A DNA stretch of 64,000 nucleotides, taken from Mrakia gelida (Eukaryota > Basidiomycota > Tremellomycetes > Cystofilobasidiales > Mrakiaceae). The notes under the pieces are model-generated. The model made no database searches. It saw nothing but the letters and a program-made list of their open reading frames with translations, and was not told the origin of the DNA. The stretch is from contig BRON01000001.1 in assembly GCA_024345305.1 (NCBI GenBank), positions 1,116,001-1,180,000 on the forward strand, given 5' to 3'. Numbering within the stretch: position 1 is the first letter of the stretch; each line of letters starts with the position of its first letter. The position numbers were made by a program, and so were the translations under genes. Below are positions 22,297 through 34,339 of this stretch, in pieces.

Positions 22297-25200
22297 ATGA
22301 CTTCACCTACCACCTCTACGGTGTCAGAAGGGACTCTTCACGATGTCGAGAAGGCAGCTCCTCACAAGCTTCATCGAGTCGTTTCTCCGTGAGCTCTCTC
22401 TCTCTCTCGTCTTTTCCTCCCTCCCTCCTGTCGTCGGTCGCACCCGAACGTTCCGCCCAACCTGACCCGCGCTTTCCTTCTTTTCTCGCTTCTCAGAGGA
22501 AGCATCGGACCCTTCGGAGGTATCTCTTCCCCAGGAGACGGAGACGATACTGGTCTGCCAGCTCCTCACTCGCAGAGGGAAGCTCTCGAAGAACAGCTCG
22601 ACCTCGACGAGGCGGATCGAAAGAGGGAGGAGAAGGGAGAACCCGACTGGGAGGTTCGCTGGGAACCTGGGGAGATGGGCAACCCTTTGGTGAGTACATC
22701 GTTCTCCTTGAGTCTCTCGGCAGTTCGAAGGGAGGTATAGAAGAAAGGGAAGGAGGGAGGGAAGCGGAGGGAAGGTCGACTGTTCGGCAGGACGTCACGG
22801 CATCTCTCGCTTCCCCCCCTTCCTCTTTACCGAGTTCGAAGTGGGCCTGACTCTCTCTGTTTTCTACAGAACTGGTCGATGAAGTATCGATGGTACTTAA
22901 CCGGTCTTGGAGGGCTGTTGGTGTTGAATTCGTGAGTTTCTCTCCGTCCCCATTGTTCGGAAGCTGGGGAGGTTGAGGCGAGTGGGAGCCGTCCTCGAAC
23001 GACTCGGTTGGAATCGAATCAGAAGCTTATATTCCCTTGGACCTGGGTCGCTTGCAGTACGTTCTCGTCCTCTGCTCCTTCGGGTGTTCTGCCTGAGATG
23101 GCGGTGGTGTTTGGGATGTCGAAGGAAGGTGAGTCTTCGGTTTCTCGCTGTCCCTCCGCTTCGACCTCGTCGCTGACTTCTTTTCCTTTCGCTTCGATTT
23201 CAGTCTCGATTCTCGTCATCTCGCTCTTCGTTGCTGGTTACTGCGTCGGTCCTCTGGCTTGGGGTCCTCTCAGGTTCGTTCTCGCAGTCTTTGGAAGTCG
23301 AGGAAGACGCGTCGAGAAGCTGGCAAACGAGTCAGCTGAGCTGACCTCTCTTCGCTTCTTCGCCGCTCGCAGTGAGGTCTACGGTCGTCGGATCCTTCTC
23401 ATCATCTCCTTCAGCTTCTACGTCTGCTTCCAAGTCGGTTCTGCTCTCGCTCCCAACACCGCCGCCGTCTTGATTTTCCGTTTGCTTGGAGGAAGTGAGT
23501 CGCGTCGTCTCACTCGATCTCGACGCGTTTCTTCCCGAGCAACGCGACTGACCTTCTCTGGCTCTTCATCACTCATAGTCAGCGCCTCTTGCCCTTTAGT
23601 CGTCACTGGTGGTCTCCTTGGAGACATCTTCCCTGCGGAGATCCGAGGAATGGCGATCTCGATCTTCGTGAGTCGGTTTCGAGACGCGTCGCTTGTTCCC
23701 TCCGTCCCGCATCGTCCTGACTATCTTCCCTCCTCCCCTATCACTCCTCCTCACTCGCGTCATGGACTTTTGAAAACAGGTCGTAGCTCCGTTTGCAGGT
23801 GAGTTTCATCGCCCTCAGAGAGTCTCATCTTCCTCCCTCGCTTTCGATCTCGCGACCTGACACAGTCTCCTTTTCATCCTCTCCTTCGTCAGGACCTGCA
23901 ATCGGCCCAACGGTCGGGGGATACATGGTAAGTCCCACCTGCTCTTACTCAAGATGAACACCCTCTAACACTCTTCCTCTCGATCCTCGACCATCTCTTC
24001 TCCAGGGACAAGGTGCGTCGCTCTCCGCCGCTGCTGCTCGATCTCTTCACGCATCGTCTGACTTTCGGTGACCCCTCTTCGCTTTTCTTACTTCAGCCGG
24101 AGTCCGATGGTACTGGCTCTACTGGCTGCTCTGCATCTTTGCTGGCTTCTGTCTCGTCTTGACCATCTTCACTCTTCCGTCAGTCGTTCTTCGGTTCCGC
24201 TCGTCTCGCCTCTCTCCCTCGCTCGCTACTTCTTGTCTTCGTTAGCTGACTTCCCCTCCTTCTTCTCGTTGTACAGCGAGACGTACGGACCTGTGCTCTT
24301 GGTTCAGAAGGCCAAGCGACTGAGGAAGGAGACCGGGCAGCCTTGGTTTGCGCCCCGTGAGTCTCTCGACCCCTCGCACTCGTTTCGACGCGTCTCTGAC
24401 TTCCATTCCTTTTGAAAGTCGAGAGGAAGAAGACTGGGTTCAAGGCGCGATTGACTGATATCTGCGTCAAGCCTTTCAAGATGCTCGGTAAGCGATCTCC
24501 TCGTCTGACCAGTTGACTCCAATCTCGGACGTCGCGTTGAACTCGACGCGTCTTGTCTTCCTTTCCACGCTGACATCGAGGCATCTTTCCTTCCACTACA
24601 ACAGTCCAGGAGCCGATGCTCCTTGCTATCACGATTTACATGAGTGTGATCTACGGGATTCTCTACCTGAACTTCGTGGCGTACCCTGTGAGTCTCAGAA
24701 CTTCAAAATTCGAACCACAGCGTCTTCTGTGGGTTTCTATCGACTCGAGCGCTTCGATGTGAGGCTGACCTTCTTCCTCTGCAGATCATCTTCCAACAAG
24801 GACACGGCTTCAAGGCTGGACCATCAGGATTGATGGTACGTCTTCACATCCAGTGTTTTTGCGTTCGAGCAAGAGACTGATCGATCATCTTCGACGACAG
24901 TTCCTCCCCCTCTTCGTCGGTTCCATCTTCGCTGCGATGCTCTCGGCCTTCTTCTACAACCCTCGCTACATCAAGGCCTCGTCCTCCTACCCTCCTTGGA
25001 AAGCTCCTCCTGAGCTGGTGAGTCTCGTCTCCCGTTTCCGCTCGAGCAAGATCGCAACCGACGCGTCTCGTTCCTCCTTCTCCTTCTCCCTCTTTCGCAG
25101 CGTCTCGAAGCTGCTCTGATCGGAGCACCTCTTCTCCCAATCGCTATCCTGTGGCTGGCGTTTACATCCTACCCTGTGAGTCGCGGCATATCGCCTGGAG

Positions 25201-25730
25201 AAGAAAAAACGCGAATCAGAACTGACCTCCCCTTCGGTTCGTCGCTCGCTCAGTCGATCCACTGGGCTGTCCCCATGATGTCTGGTCTCCTTCTCGGCGC
25301 ATCGCTCATCCTTATCTTCCTTCCCCTCATGAACTACATCGTCGATACGTGAGTTGACCTCTCCTTTTCTCTTCTCTCCTCGCGAACAGCGGCTGATCCG
25401 ATCCTTGTTCTTCGCTCCTCAATCCAGTTATCTCTATGCTGCAGCGACCGCTCTGGCTGCCAGCACGGTCATTCGAAGTCTCGCTGGCGCTGGATTCCCT
25501 CTCTTCGCGTCGCAGATGTATACCGCTCTCAACCCCCGATTCGCTGGACTTCTGCTCGGACTCGTCTGTGCGGTTTTGATGCCCATCCCCTTCGTCTTCC
25601 TCAAGTTCGGACCAAAGGTGAGCTCTCTCGTACCCTTCTCTGCTCGTCTCGATTGAGAGATGCTTAACCAACTTCCCTCTTTCTCCTTCGCAGATTCGGG
25701 CTCGGTCCAAGAACGCTGCCAACAAGTAAC
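22297..25730 (+). CDS. MFS multidrug transporter, DHA1-like (paralogue 1)
   Basis: Predicted plasma-membrane proton antiporter of the 12-helix drug:H+ antiporter (DHA1) family, about 590 residues. The substrate cannot be read from the sequence; the family exports drugs, organic acids or polyamines. The cytoplasmic N-tail ends in the family motif GNPLNWSMKYRW. Helix 1 reads FSSSAPSGVLPEMAVVFGMS; motif A is WGPLSEVYGRR; the end of helix 6 reads LPETYGPVLLVQKAKRLRKE; later blocks are EPMLLAITIYMSVIYGILYL, FQQGHGFKAGPSGLMFLPL and SIHWAVPMMSGLLLGASLIL. The protein ends KIRARSKNAANK*. It has around 16 short introns. It is followed on the same strand by a close paralogue with nearly the same intron positions, so the pair arose by tandem duplication. 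Confidence 0.93.
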
Positions 25731-26392
25731 GTTTCGTTCGGACTCTCCTCTTTAGACTTCCCTCAGCCACACTCGCTTCACCCCTCAGCCTGTCTCATTA
25801 CATCTCGTCTCATAATCTTTTGGACTCATCTATGTCACGACCTTCGTACATCGAATCTCGAGTTGTCGACAGAGAGGACGAGAGGGAAGAGTTATTCGCG
25901 TCGTCGTCGATGCTTCCCCCTCCCCTCTTCCAGCAGCACCCCTCTGTTTTCTTCGAAGCAGATCTTTGGAGTCGAAGGCATACCTAGCATCATCAAAATG
26001 GTCGCCGACAAACCTTCTCGTCGGATGTAGGAAGGTCACGAAATAAAAACGATCTCGCTCGAAGTCACCGTCTTGATCCCCGCGCTTCGACGAGTTGAGC
26101 TCAACCCACCTCCTTCCCTCCTGCCTTCTCTTCCCCTCCCTCCTCGGTGCGACCCTAGATCGCCATGATCTCGCTAGCCAACCTTCTCATCTGACCTTGG
26201 AGGAGATCCGGGAATGCAGAAGAGCGCGTGAAAAGGTCGATTGGCTCTGGGACGAGGCGAGGGCGGGTCCTCCTCCTCCCCTCCTCGTTTTGACGGTCAA
26301 TCTCGCTGTCAGCATCTCCTTTCCCTCTTGGGTTTGATGTTTCCCTCGCGGTCCCGTCGTTTCCTTCTCCAAACCATCATCTTCAACCTGCC
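25731..26392 (+). other. Intergenic region between the two MFS paralogues
   Basis: About 660 bases hold the 3' end of paralogue 1 and the promoter of paralogue 2. The start of paralogue 2 is preceded by a CT-rich leader. No gene is seen. Confidence 0.5.
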
Positions 26393-29300
26393 ATGATTTC
26401 CTCCAACAACTCCTCTCAAACCACTCTCGCCAACCCCTACGAGATCGACCTCGAGAAGAAAGGATCTCGCGAGGAGGAAACGAAGGATGAGCTCGAGCTC
26501 AACAAGGTCGAGCGAGTCGTTTCCATGTGAGCTGCCCTCCCAGCCCTCGCTCCTTCTTTCGGAATGTTCCTCTTCATATACTGGTAGCTGACCCACTCCT
26601 CTCCCTCTCCATGACCTTCGTTATCTCAGAGGAGTAGCAGGTCCCTTCGGATCGAGCTCACCAGGCGAGGGCGACTCGAGCGGACTCCCTCCTCCTCACT
26701 CTGTCGAACAGGCCTTGGAGGAGCAGCTCGAGCTCGAGGAGCAGGACAGGATCAGGTGCGAAAAGGGAGAACCTGACTGGGAAGTGCGATTTGCTCACGG
26801 CGATCCTGAGAACCCTCTCGTGAGTCTTCTCATAGCGAGGAGGGAGGGAGAGGAGGAAGAAGGGTTTTTGAGTTCGGCGTCTAGACTGTCGTCGACCCTC
26901 CGATGCTGATCCTTTCCTCCCCTTTCTCTACAGAACTGGAGCAGTTCGAAGCGATGGTACCTCTGTGCACTCAGCGGTCTCCTGGTGTTGAACTCGCGAG
27001 TCCATTTCCACAAATTTTCTCGCTCGAGAGGACCGAGGGGTCGAAAATCAAAGGACCTCTCACGCGTCGAGCTTCCTTCGGTGTCCTAGCACCCCCGCTC
27101 ACCCTTTTCCATTCCTCACGGCTTTCTCAGGTCCTTCTCCTCTTCCGCGCCTTCTGGGATTCTTCCTTCCATGTCCAAGGAGCTCTCTATGTCGTCTGAA
27201 GTCTCGGTTCTGGTCATCTCCGTGAGTTCGAACACGTCGGCTCTTCCCCTTGGCTTCTCCCCTTCCCCTCCCTCCTCCCACTCGGATCTCCAATCGCATC
27301 TCCTCTCCGCCACCCCTCTTCATCGCATTTCGCTCATCCGGGTCCTCCTAGATCTTCTGCCTTTCGTTCGCCCTCATCGCATCAGAACGCGACTCTCGAA
27401 CTGAAACAGCTCGAAGCTGACCCTGACGCGTCTGTTTCCCCTTCTTCCCTCAGCTCTTCGTTGTCGGTTACGTGATTGGGCCGCTCTTCTGGGGACCGCT
27501 AAGCGAGGTTTATGGACGTCGAAACCTCATCGTGATATCCTTCGTCCTCTACGTCGCCTGTCAAATTGGATCCGCTCTCTCCTCAAACATCCCCTCGATG
27601 CTCGTCTTCCGTCTCCTCGGAGGGATCATGGCTTCCTCCCCTCTGGTCATCACCGGTAGTCTGCTCGGAGATATCTTCCCATCGGAAACACGAGGAATGG
27701 CCATCGCTATCTTTGTGAGTCTTTTCGGCGCGTCCTGCTCTCTTCATTGCTGTTCTGACCTTCGTCTTCGTCTCGCTCTCGGTCTCGCTTCACTTCAGGT
27801 TCTCGCACCTCTCTCAGGACCCGCTCTCGGTCCCATCTGCTCTGGATTCATGTACGACTCGAACGTCGCGTGGACATGGCTCGTGAGTCTCTTTGCTCTT
27901 TGCTCGTGGTTGTTTTCCTTTCCCCGCTGACTCGACTTCCCTCTCCCGCCGTCGTAGTTCTGGGTCCTCTGCTTCTTCGGTACTTTCTGCTTGATCCTCG
28001 CCTACTGGACCCTCCCGGAAACCTACGCTCCCGTTCTGTTGGTCCAGAAGGCGAAGCGTCTGAGGAAGGAGACGGGAGAGCCCTGGTTCGCGCCTCGTAA
28101 GTGCTGCTCGACTCGATCTCGCGTTCGTCCTCCGCTAACCCGCGCCTCTCGCCCGCTTCGTTCCCATCAGTCGAGAAGAAGCAGACTGGACTCAAGGCTC
28201 GAGCCAACGATGTCTTCGTCCGACCTTTCGCCATGCTCAGTGAGCCCCCTTTCCTCCCTTTGGATGGGAAAGCCGTCGCTGACCTCGACGCGTTCTATCC
28301 TTCTCTTCTATCTTTCTCTTCAACAGTCCAAGAGCCGATGCTTCTCGCGATCACGATCTACATGAGCGTAGTCTACGGAATTCTCTACTTGAGCTTCGTC
28401 TGCGTGAGTGTCGCGAGCCCCAACCTCCCCCCCGCCCCCCAAGGCTCCGCTTCGTTTCGACTCGAGCGATTCGGTTCAAGGCTAACCTTCTCTTCTTTTC
28501 TCTTCTTTTGCAGTATCCGTGAGCTCCCGAGTCTCCCAGAGTCTCCGCTTCGTTCGATTCGAAGCTGACCTTTTTCTTCTGCAGTATCATCTTCCAACAA
28601 GGACACGGTTTCAAAGCCGGGCCTTCGGGATTGATGGTGAGTCCTCGCATCGCCGCTTCGTCTCGCTGTTTCGAGCGAGAGACTGACCCTTTTCTACAGT
28701 TCCTCCCTCTCTTCGTGGGATCTCTACTCGCCTCCATCCTATCCATCGTCTACTACAACCCAAAGTACATCAGGGAAGCAGGTACGTCCAGACGCGACGA
28801 CTTTATCCATCTCGTTTCCTCTTCCCTTCGGCACGTCGCTGACCTCTTCGTCCCCTCTCTCTCCCCTACGAACAGCTCTCTTCCCAGCTGGGTTCGCACC
28901 GCCGGAACTCGTGAGTCTCCTTGCCATCATCGCCGCTCGTTTTGTCTCCCGAGTCCAGCAAATGCTAACGCGCTCGTTCTTCATCCGCTCTCACTCTCTA
29001 CAGCGTCTCTCAGCAGCCTTGGTCGGCGGTCCCTTCCTCGTCATCTCCGTGTTCTGGCTTGCATTCACGTCTTACCCAGTGAGTGGACCCTCTGCTTCTC
29101 ACGTCCAAAGAAGAGCGAGGCTAAAACGCTCGAACGAAACGAGGACTCGGACTGACCGCCTCTTCTTCCTCCTACGTTCTCCTCAGTCGATCCACTGGGC
29201 TGTCCCCGCGATGTCAGGACTCTTCCTCGGTGGATCCCTGGTCCTCATCTTCCTTCCTCTGATGAACTTTATCGGTTAGTCTCTTCTCTTTCGTCGCTGC

Positions 29301-29664
29301 TCGTCGCGTCGACTCGACTTGACCTTCCCGCTTCCTTCCCTCAACAGTCGACGCCTACCTTTACGCCGCTGCGACCGCCCTCGCTGCTAACACAGTCTGC
29401 AGGTCGTTAGCTGGAGCAATCTTCCCTCTCTTGTGAGTGTCTTTGAAGACAGCGAGTCGCGTTTCGTTCAACCCAACCGCGTTCTGACTCTTGCCTCTTT
29501 CGTTCTTTCTCTCTTCCAGTGGGAAGCAGCTCTACGCGGCTCTCAACCCAAGATTCGCAGGCATGACACTCGGTCTCGTCTGTCTCGTCCTCATGCCTAT
29601 CCCTCTCCTGCTTATCAAGTTTGGGCCGAAGCTGAGGGCGAAGAGCAAGAACGCAGCTCGTTGA
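26393..29664 (+). CDS. MFS multidrug transporter, DHA1-like (paralogue 2)
   Basis: Tandem paralogue of the gene before it, also about 590 residues. Shared blocks are ENPLNWSSSKRWYLC, SSFSSSAPSGILPSMS, WGPLSEVYGRRNLIVIS, LPETYAPVLLVQKAKRLRKE, QEPMLLAITIYMSVVYGILYL, FQQGHGFKAGPSGLMFLPLF and PRFAGMTLGLVCLVLMPIP; the end is KLRAKSKNAAR*. Alignment to paralogue 1 fixes the splicing. It shows a GC-AG intron (26997-27130) where paralogue 1 has GT-AG, and an additional intron that leaves a 5-nt exon (28514-28518) coding the end of FVCYP. Without that exon the frame is lost. The N-terminal tail differs most from paralogue 1, which may reflect different regulation or partners. Confidence 0.93.
26997..27130 (+). 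other. GC-AG intron in MFS paralogue 2
   Basis: The donor is GCGAGTCC after TTGAACTC; the paralogous junction in the upstream gene is TTGAATTC followed by GTGAGTTT. Splicing at GC gives LLVLNSSFSSSAPSG, which matches paralogue 1. No GT nearby restores this reading. Confidence 0.8.
28514..28518 (+). other. 5-nt microexon (TATCC) of MFS paralogue 2
   Basis: TTC GTC TGC is followed by a 110-nt intron (28404-28513), then TATCC, then a 66-nt intron (28519-28584), then TATCATCTTCC. Joining all three reads F-V-C-Y-P-I-I-F, matching F-V-A-Y-P-I-I-F in paralogue 1, which has a single intron here. The two introns share their beginning (GTGAG..C.CGAG), a TCCGCTTCGTT word and their ends, as if one copy was duplicated. 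Confidence 0.75.
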
Positions 29665-29938
29665 TTTCTTCCCGGTGTCGACCTCTAGACCTTCGCTTTG
29701 CAATTTTTCCACCATACACCTCGCATTTGATTACCTTAGCGATAATGATGTACCACGACTTTCTCTGCCTTTTCTTTCTGGGTCAGTAACTCGAGAGAAG
29801 AAGTGGAGGCCCGTCGCTCGAGAGTTTTGCGAGCTCGCTCCTCCCCTCCCTCCCCTTCCCTTCTTCTTCCAACAGCCAGCGCAGAGGCCCTCACGAAGCC
29901 CTCCCCCTCTCTTTCTCTCACATCTTTCGACGACGAGG

Positions 29939-32900
29939 ATGTCCAACCCCTCGACCACGTTGCTCTCCCAGCTTCTGGCGGAAGAGAGGACTCTTCTCGC
30001 ACTCGAAGGTCGACTCGCTCAGTTGACGGATCAAACGAGGTGGAAGGGTCAACAGGTCCCTATCGCTCCCAGAGCTTTCGGTGAGGATACTAATCTACAT
30101 CATGCGCATCCCTCTATCGGTAGTGAATCGAGAGCTGACTCTGCTCCCTGGCTTGTCCCGTTGGGTTCCTTTCAGCCGAAGGAGAGCTCATCCACACCAA
30201 CGACCTTCGAGTCCATTTGGGAGACGGCTGGTGGGTAGAGATGACCGCCAAACAAGCAGCTGGCTTCGTGGGAAGGAAGAGGGAAGGTAAGCGTCCACTG
30301 CATGAATATTTCATCTTGATCAAGCTCATATTTTGGGAGGACGAGGGTCGAGAAATTTGGAGAAGGAAACGTCGAGCTGACTCTTTCCCCTTCCCTCCCT
30401 CCTTGACCCTTCTCTAGCCATCCAAACTCGCATCCGACTCCTTCAAGTTCAACTCATCGAGTCCTCCCTACCAACTACACCTCGATCATCGGTTCCCTCT
30501 TCGCCTCCGGGTCTTCCCATCCCTTCATCGAGTCCGTCAGCTTCGACTCCCTCCAAAGCTCCCTCGACCTCGACCTCATCCGCGTCTCCCTCCGAGCCCA
30601 AGACAACCGTCGCTGTCGCTTCCTCCCCGAGCAAACCTCCTCCAACTTCGTCCCCAGAACCCCTCGGTCGGACTCGTACCCTCAAAGACGACGCAGGCAA
30701 AGACGTGAGCTCGTTCTCACTTCCTCTCCTCCCTTGCCTCTGCTTCGAGCTCACACCTTCCTGCCCTTGCTTGCACTCCTCGCTGCCAGATGATGAACGA
30801 CAAAGGACTCCCCATCATCGAGATCATCGAACAACCTCCACCCTCGCCAACTTCCTCGTCGAAACGAAAAGCTCCTCCTCCCATTTCGCTCACCTCGCGA
30901 CGGACGGAGAAGCAGCGTGGGGAAGCTCGGAAGCGCGCCTTCGAAGAGGCCGAGAGGGAGGAGAGGGCTGCGTTGGAGAAGGAGAGGAAGGAGGCTAAGA
31001 AGCTGGAGGCGGTTGAGGCGAAGAAGAAGGCGGAGGAGAAAACGGGGAAGAAGGGAGAGATGAAGAGGTTGAAGGGCGAGGATGGGAAAGATGTGAGTCG
31101 GACGGCACCTTCTTCTGTAATCTGCTCCGTGGAGAGAATAGTACTGACCTTCATGGCCCTCCCACCTCTTCTTTCACTACCAGATCCTCGACGACGAAGG
31201 TCTTCCCCTCATCGAGATCATCGAGCCCGTCAACGTCTCGCCTTCAAACACCACCGCTTCCTCGTCTTCACTCGCCGAACTCCCCCCACTCCGATCTACC
31301 CTCGAACGAGAGGCTACCCTTCGACAGATTCTAGCCGATGCTGAGGCCGAGGAACTCTCCTCAAATCCTCTCCCAGCTCCCGTCGTCGCGTCGAAGTCAC
31401 CGAAGCAACTCGTCTCGAATCCACCTCCTCCGACCCCTGAGCCCAACGGTCTCGCCGCTCTGGAGGATCCCATCAAGCTCGTCGAGGAGCTTCTCAGGTC
31501 TGAGGAGAACAAGGCTACGACTGGAGGTCCTGTTGTACCTGTGAACGGTCTGCATGAGGTGAGTACTCGTTGTTCGACTTCGACCCTCGTCCCCGCGCGT
31601 CTTCGCTCGTTCCCCTGACCTCTTGGCTCCTTCCACTCGGCCTCAGATCCTCTCCGAAGACAATCTACCCATCTCCCGAATCCAAGAACCCGTCCTCGCC
31701 TCTCCCGTCGCCGCCTCCTCGTCGTCTCTTCAACATCCCTTCTTCTCTCCCTCCACGATCCTCCCACCACAAGCCCCCGTCCCCCTCGCTCCCTCCGCTC
31801 AAACTCCTCTCAAAGTCAAGCTCAGCATCTTCGAGAAGCTCGAGGCCGAGGAGAAGGAGATGGAACGGAGAGAGAGGTTGGGACTGCCGCCTCTTGTGGT
31901 CGAGCCGGAGATTGCTGAGGAGGAGGAGGAGGAGGAGGGAGAAGACATCGGGTGGGGAGAGGACGAGGAAGAAATCCTGTCGAAGTTGACATCGGATGGG
32001 AACGGGAAGGGGAAGGGACGAGCGTCTCTCGTTGAGGAGGAGGGGGAGCAGGACGTTTCGACAACTCGACCCTCGCCCTCGTCGTCGTCGCGTCCGAAGA
32101 AGTCGATATCCTGGTCGGAAACGGATCAAGTTAAGGAGTTCCTGTCTTCCGAATCCCCATCAGCACCCTCCCACTCTACTCCATCCTCCGAAACTCAGCC
32201 CACTGCTCCTCCCGTCGTCTCTGGAGAACCCTCGTCTTCGACAGCTGCTCCAACGCCGATCGCTACAGGATCCACGATGAAGCTCAAGGTCGTCGAACGA
32301 GCTCCTGTCGCCCCGAAGAAGGAAGGAGGGAAGGGAGGGTTGAAGATGGGAGGGGCGAAGGAGGGCGGGAAGTCGGGTTGGGCGAAGCCTGTGATCGGAG
32401 ACGAGGCGATGGCCTACTACACCGCGTTGGAGGAGAAGAAGAGGAAGGCATTGGAAACAGCAACCTCGAGCTCGCCGCCATCGCCATCAGCTCCCTCGAC
32501 CGCAACACCCGTCGAGCAAAAGAAAGACGCCCCAGTCCCAATCGTTCGACCCACACCCAGCTCAACGTTCATTCCTCCCTCCGTACCTTCCATCCCTTCA
32601 ACGAGACCCACTTCGGCCCCTCCCTCCTTGAAACCTCCTATCCCATCGGCTTCAGTCGAGGAACTCGGATCGGACGACGGGGAGGACGATCAGGAAGACT
32701 CGGACTCGGACGCGTCGTTCCAGTTCTCGGATGTCGACTCGGACACGGAGGTTGGAGACGAAGGAAGAGTCGGAGCAGGGTTGGATATGGACGAAAAGAT
32801 GCAGATGAGAGAGGCTGCCGTGGAGTACTACCGACTACGAGGAGTGTTGCAAGGGAGGGGAGGGTTGAGTGGGGCTGCATCTGGAACGGGTGATTTGGAG

Positions 32901-34339
32901 GATCGTTCGGAGGTGAGTCGCGAGAGCATCTCCTTCCACGACGTCTCACTCGCTGACTTGTTCTCGTATGACTCTTCTGCTTCAGTTCGTGCCCCTCAAC
33001 GCCACCGTGTCCCAATCCCTCGACTCCACGATCCTCTCCCTCCCCACCGGCCCTCTCAACTCCAACTCTACCTCCTCTGCTTCCTCTCGCTTCAAATCCT
33101 CGCTCCTCACTCCTTCCGAAGCCGCTTCGGTGTCCCTTCCTACTCTCGTCCCAGGAGGAGGAGCCACCGGAGCGTTCGCTGGTGCGATCCGAGTCGGAAA
33201 GCTGGAAAACGGGAAACTCATCGTCGGACGCGTTGGACCTGACGGAGAGGAGCTGTCGGACGAGGACTCGAGTGATGAGGGAGGGGAGGAGGACGAGGAG
33301 GGGTTGGAGGATGCTGGAAGAGAGGCTTTGATGTGGGGGATGGTGGGTGGAGTGGTGGTTCAGGAAGAGGATTTGGAGAAGGGTGGAGAGGAGCTGCTGA
33401 AGAGGGTGAAAGGGGAGCATGTGATTGAGGAGGAGACGAAGGTTGAGATCGCGTCTCCTCCGCCTGCACCGTCCAGAATGGACTTCTACCAGGCTGAGAA
33501 GACGTTGACGGTCAGCGTGTACGAGAAGGGGTCGATTCCGGCGGATGTGAGGGTCGAGTTCGAGGAGAGGCAGGTGAGTTCGACCTTTCTTTCTTTGCTC
33601 GACGCGTCTGAGTTCTCTTGCTTCCCTGCCTGACTTCCACTTCGCCTTGCCGCTCGCCTACCAGGTCATCCTTCACCTTCCAACTAAATCCATCCTCATT
33701 TCACCGCTCTACGCCTCCATCAACTCGACGCTCTGCTCGTTCCGCGTCTCGAGCGTCAAGGTCGAGCTTCTCCTCATGAAGTCTCAACCAGGCCTTCGAT
33801 GGAACAGCATCACCACTACCACGCTCCCTTCTCCTCCTCCTTCGGTCCCGACATCAACCCCTAAAACCCTTTCCTTCTTCAAAGCTCAACACTTCGACGC
33901 GTCCACGTCCTCGTCGTCCAGCCCACCGCCGACCCTCATCTCCGCTCCCACCACCATCTCCTCAGCAGCAGCCCTCGACACACCATCCTTCGAACCGTCC
34001 TCTTCGGCCACTCCTCCTCCACCTCCCGTCAAGGTCTCCCGCTTCAAAGCTCGTCAAGCAGAGCTCAAAACCTCAACGAGCTCTGCCAGTCCACCTCCTC
34101 CTCCCCCCTCCACCCTCCCTTTTGTCGCTTCGCCCCCTTCTCCGCCGCCAGCAGAAGAAACTCAACCCAAACTTCCTCTCTCCAACTTCATCGAGCGACT
34201 CGCACCGCAGCCTCAGGCTTCGTCGAAGGTCGAGGAACCGCCCAAGGCCCAGGAGATCAAGGTCGTCGAGGCAACGGAGGAGGAGGAGAAGCCCAAGAAG
34301 AGGGTTAGCAGGTTCAAGGCCGAGAGGATGAAGGCCTAA
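29939..34339 (+). CDS. URI1: URI1/Bud27 unconventional prefoldin with an added CS domain
   Basis: Prefoldin-like subunit of the URI/Bud27 family, which helps assemble RNA polymerases and works with the R2TP/PAQosome chaperone machinery. The N-terminus (MSNPSTTLLSQLLAEE, then ELIHTNDLRVHLGDGWWVEM and TAKQAAGFVGRKREAIQTRI) matches the URI prefoldin domain (human: LVHTNEVTVLLGDNWF). A long disordered, Pro/Ser-rich and acidic middle holds a Glu/Lys/Ala coiled coil (about 30950-31080) and three repeats of the type LPIIEIIEP, each at an exon start. Near 33478-33800 a CS domain appears: DFYQAEKTLTVSVYEK, DVRVEFEERQ, then SSVKVELLLMKSQPGLRW. This is the SGT1/p23-type Hsp90-binding fold; the SGS domain of SGT1 is absent. 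The C-terminus repeats VSRFKA (VSRFKARQAE, VSRFKAERMKA*). About 1,200 residues, over twice human URI1. All exon joins checked keep frame, so I read it as one gene. Confidence 0.88.

Noticed and set aside
29939..34339. Splitting URI1 and the CS region into two genes
   Set aside because: There is no stop, promoter-like spacer or new start between them, and every exon join checked stays in phase.
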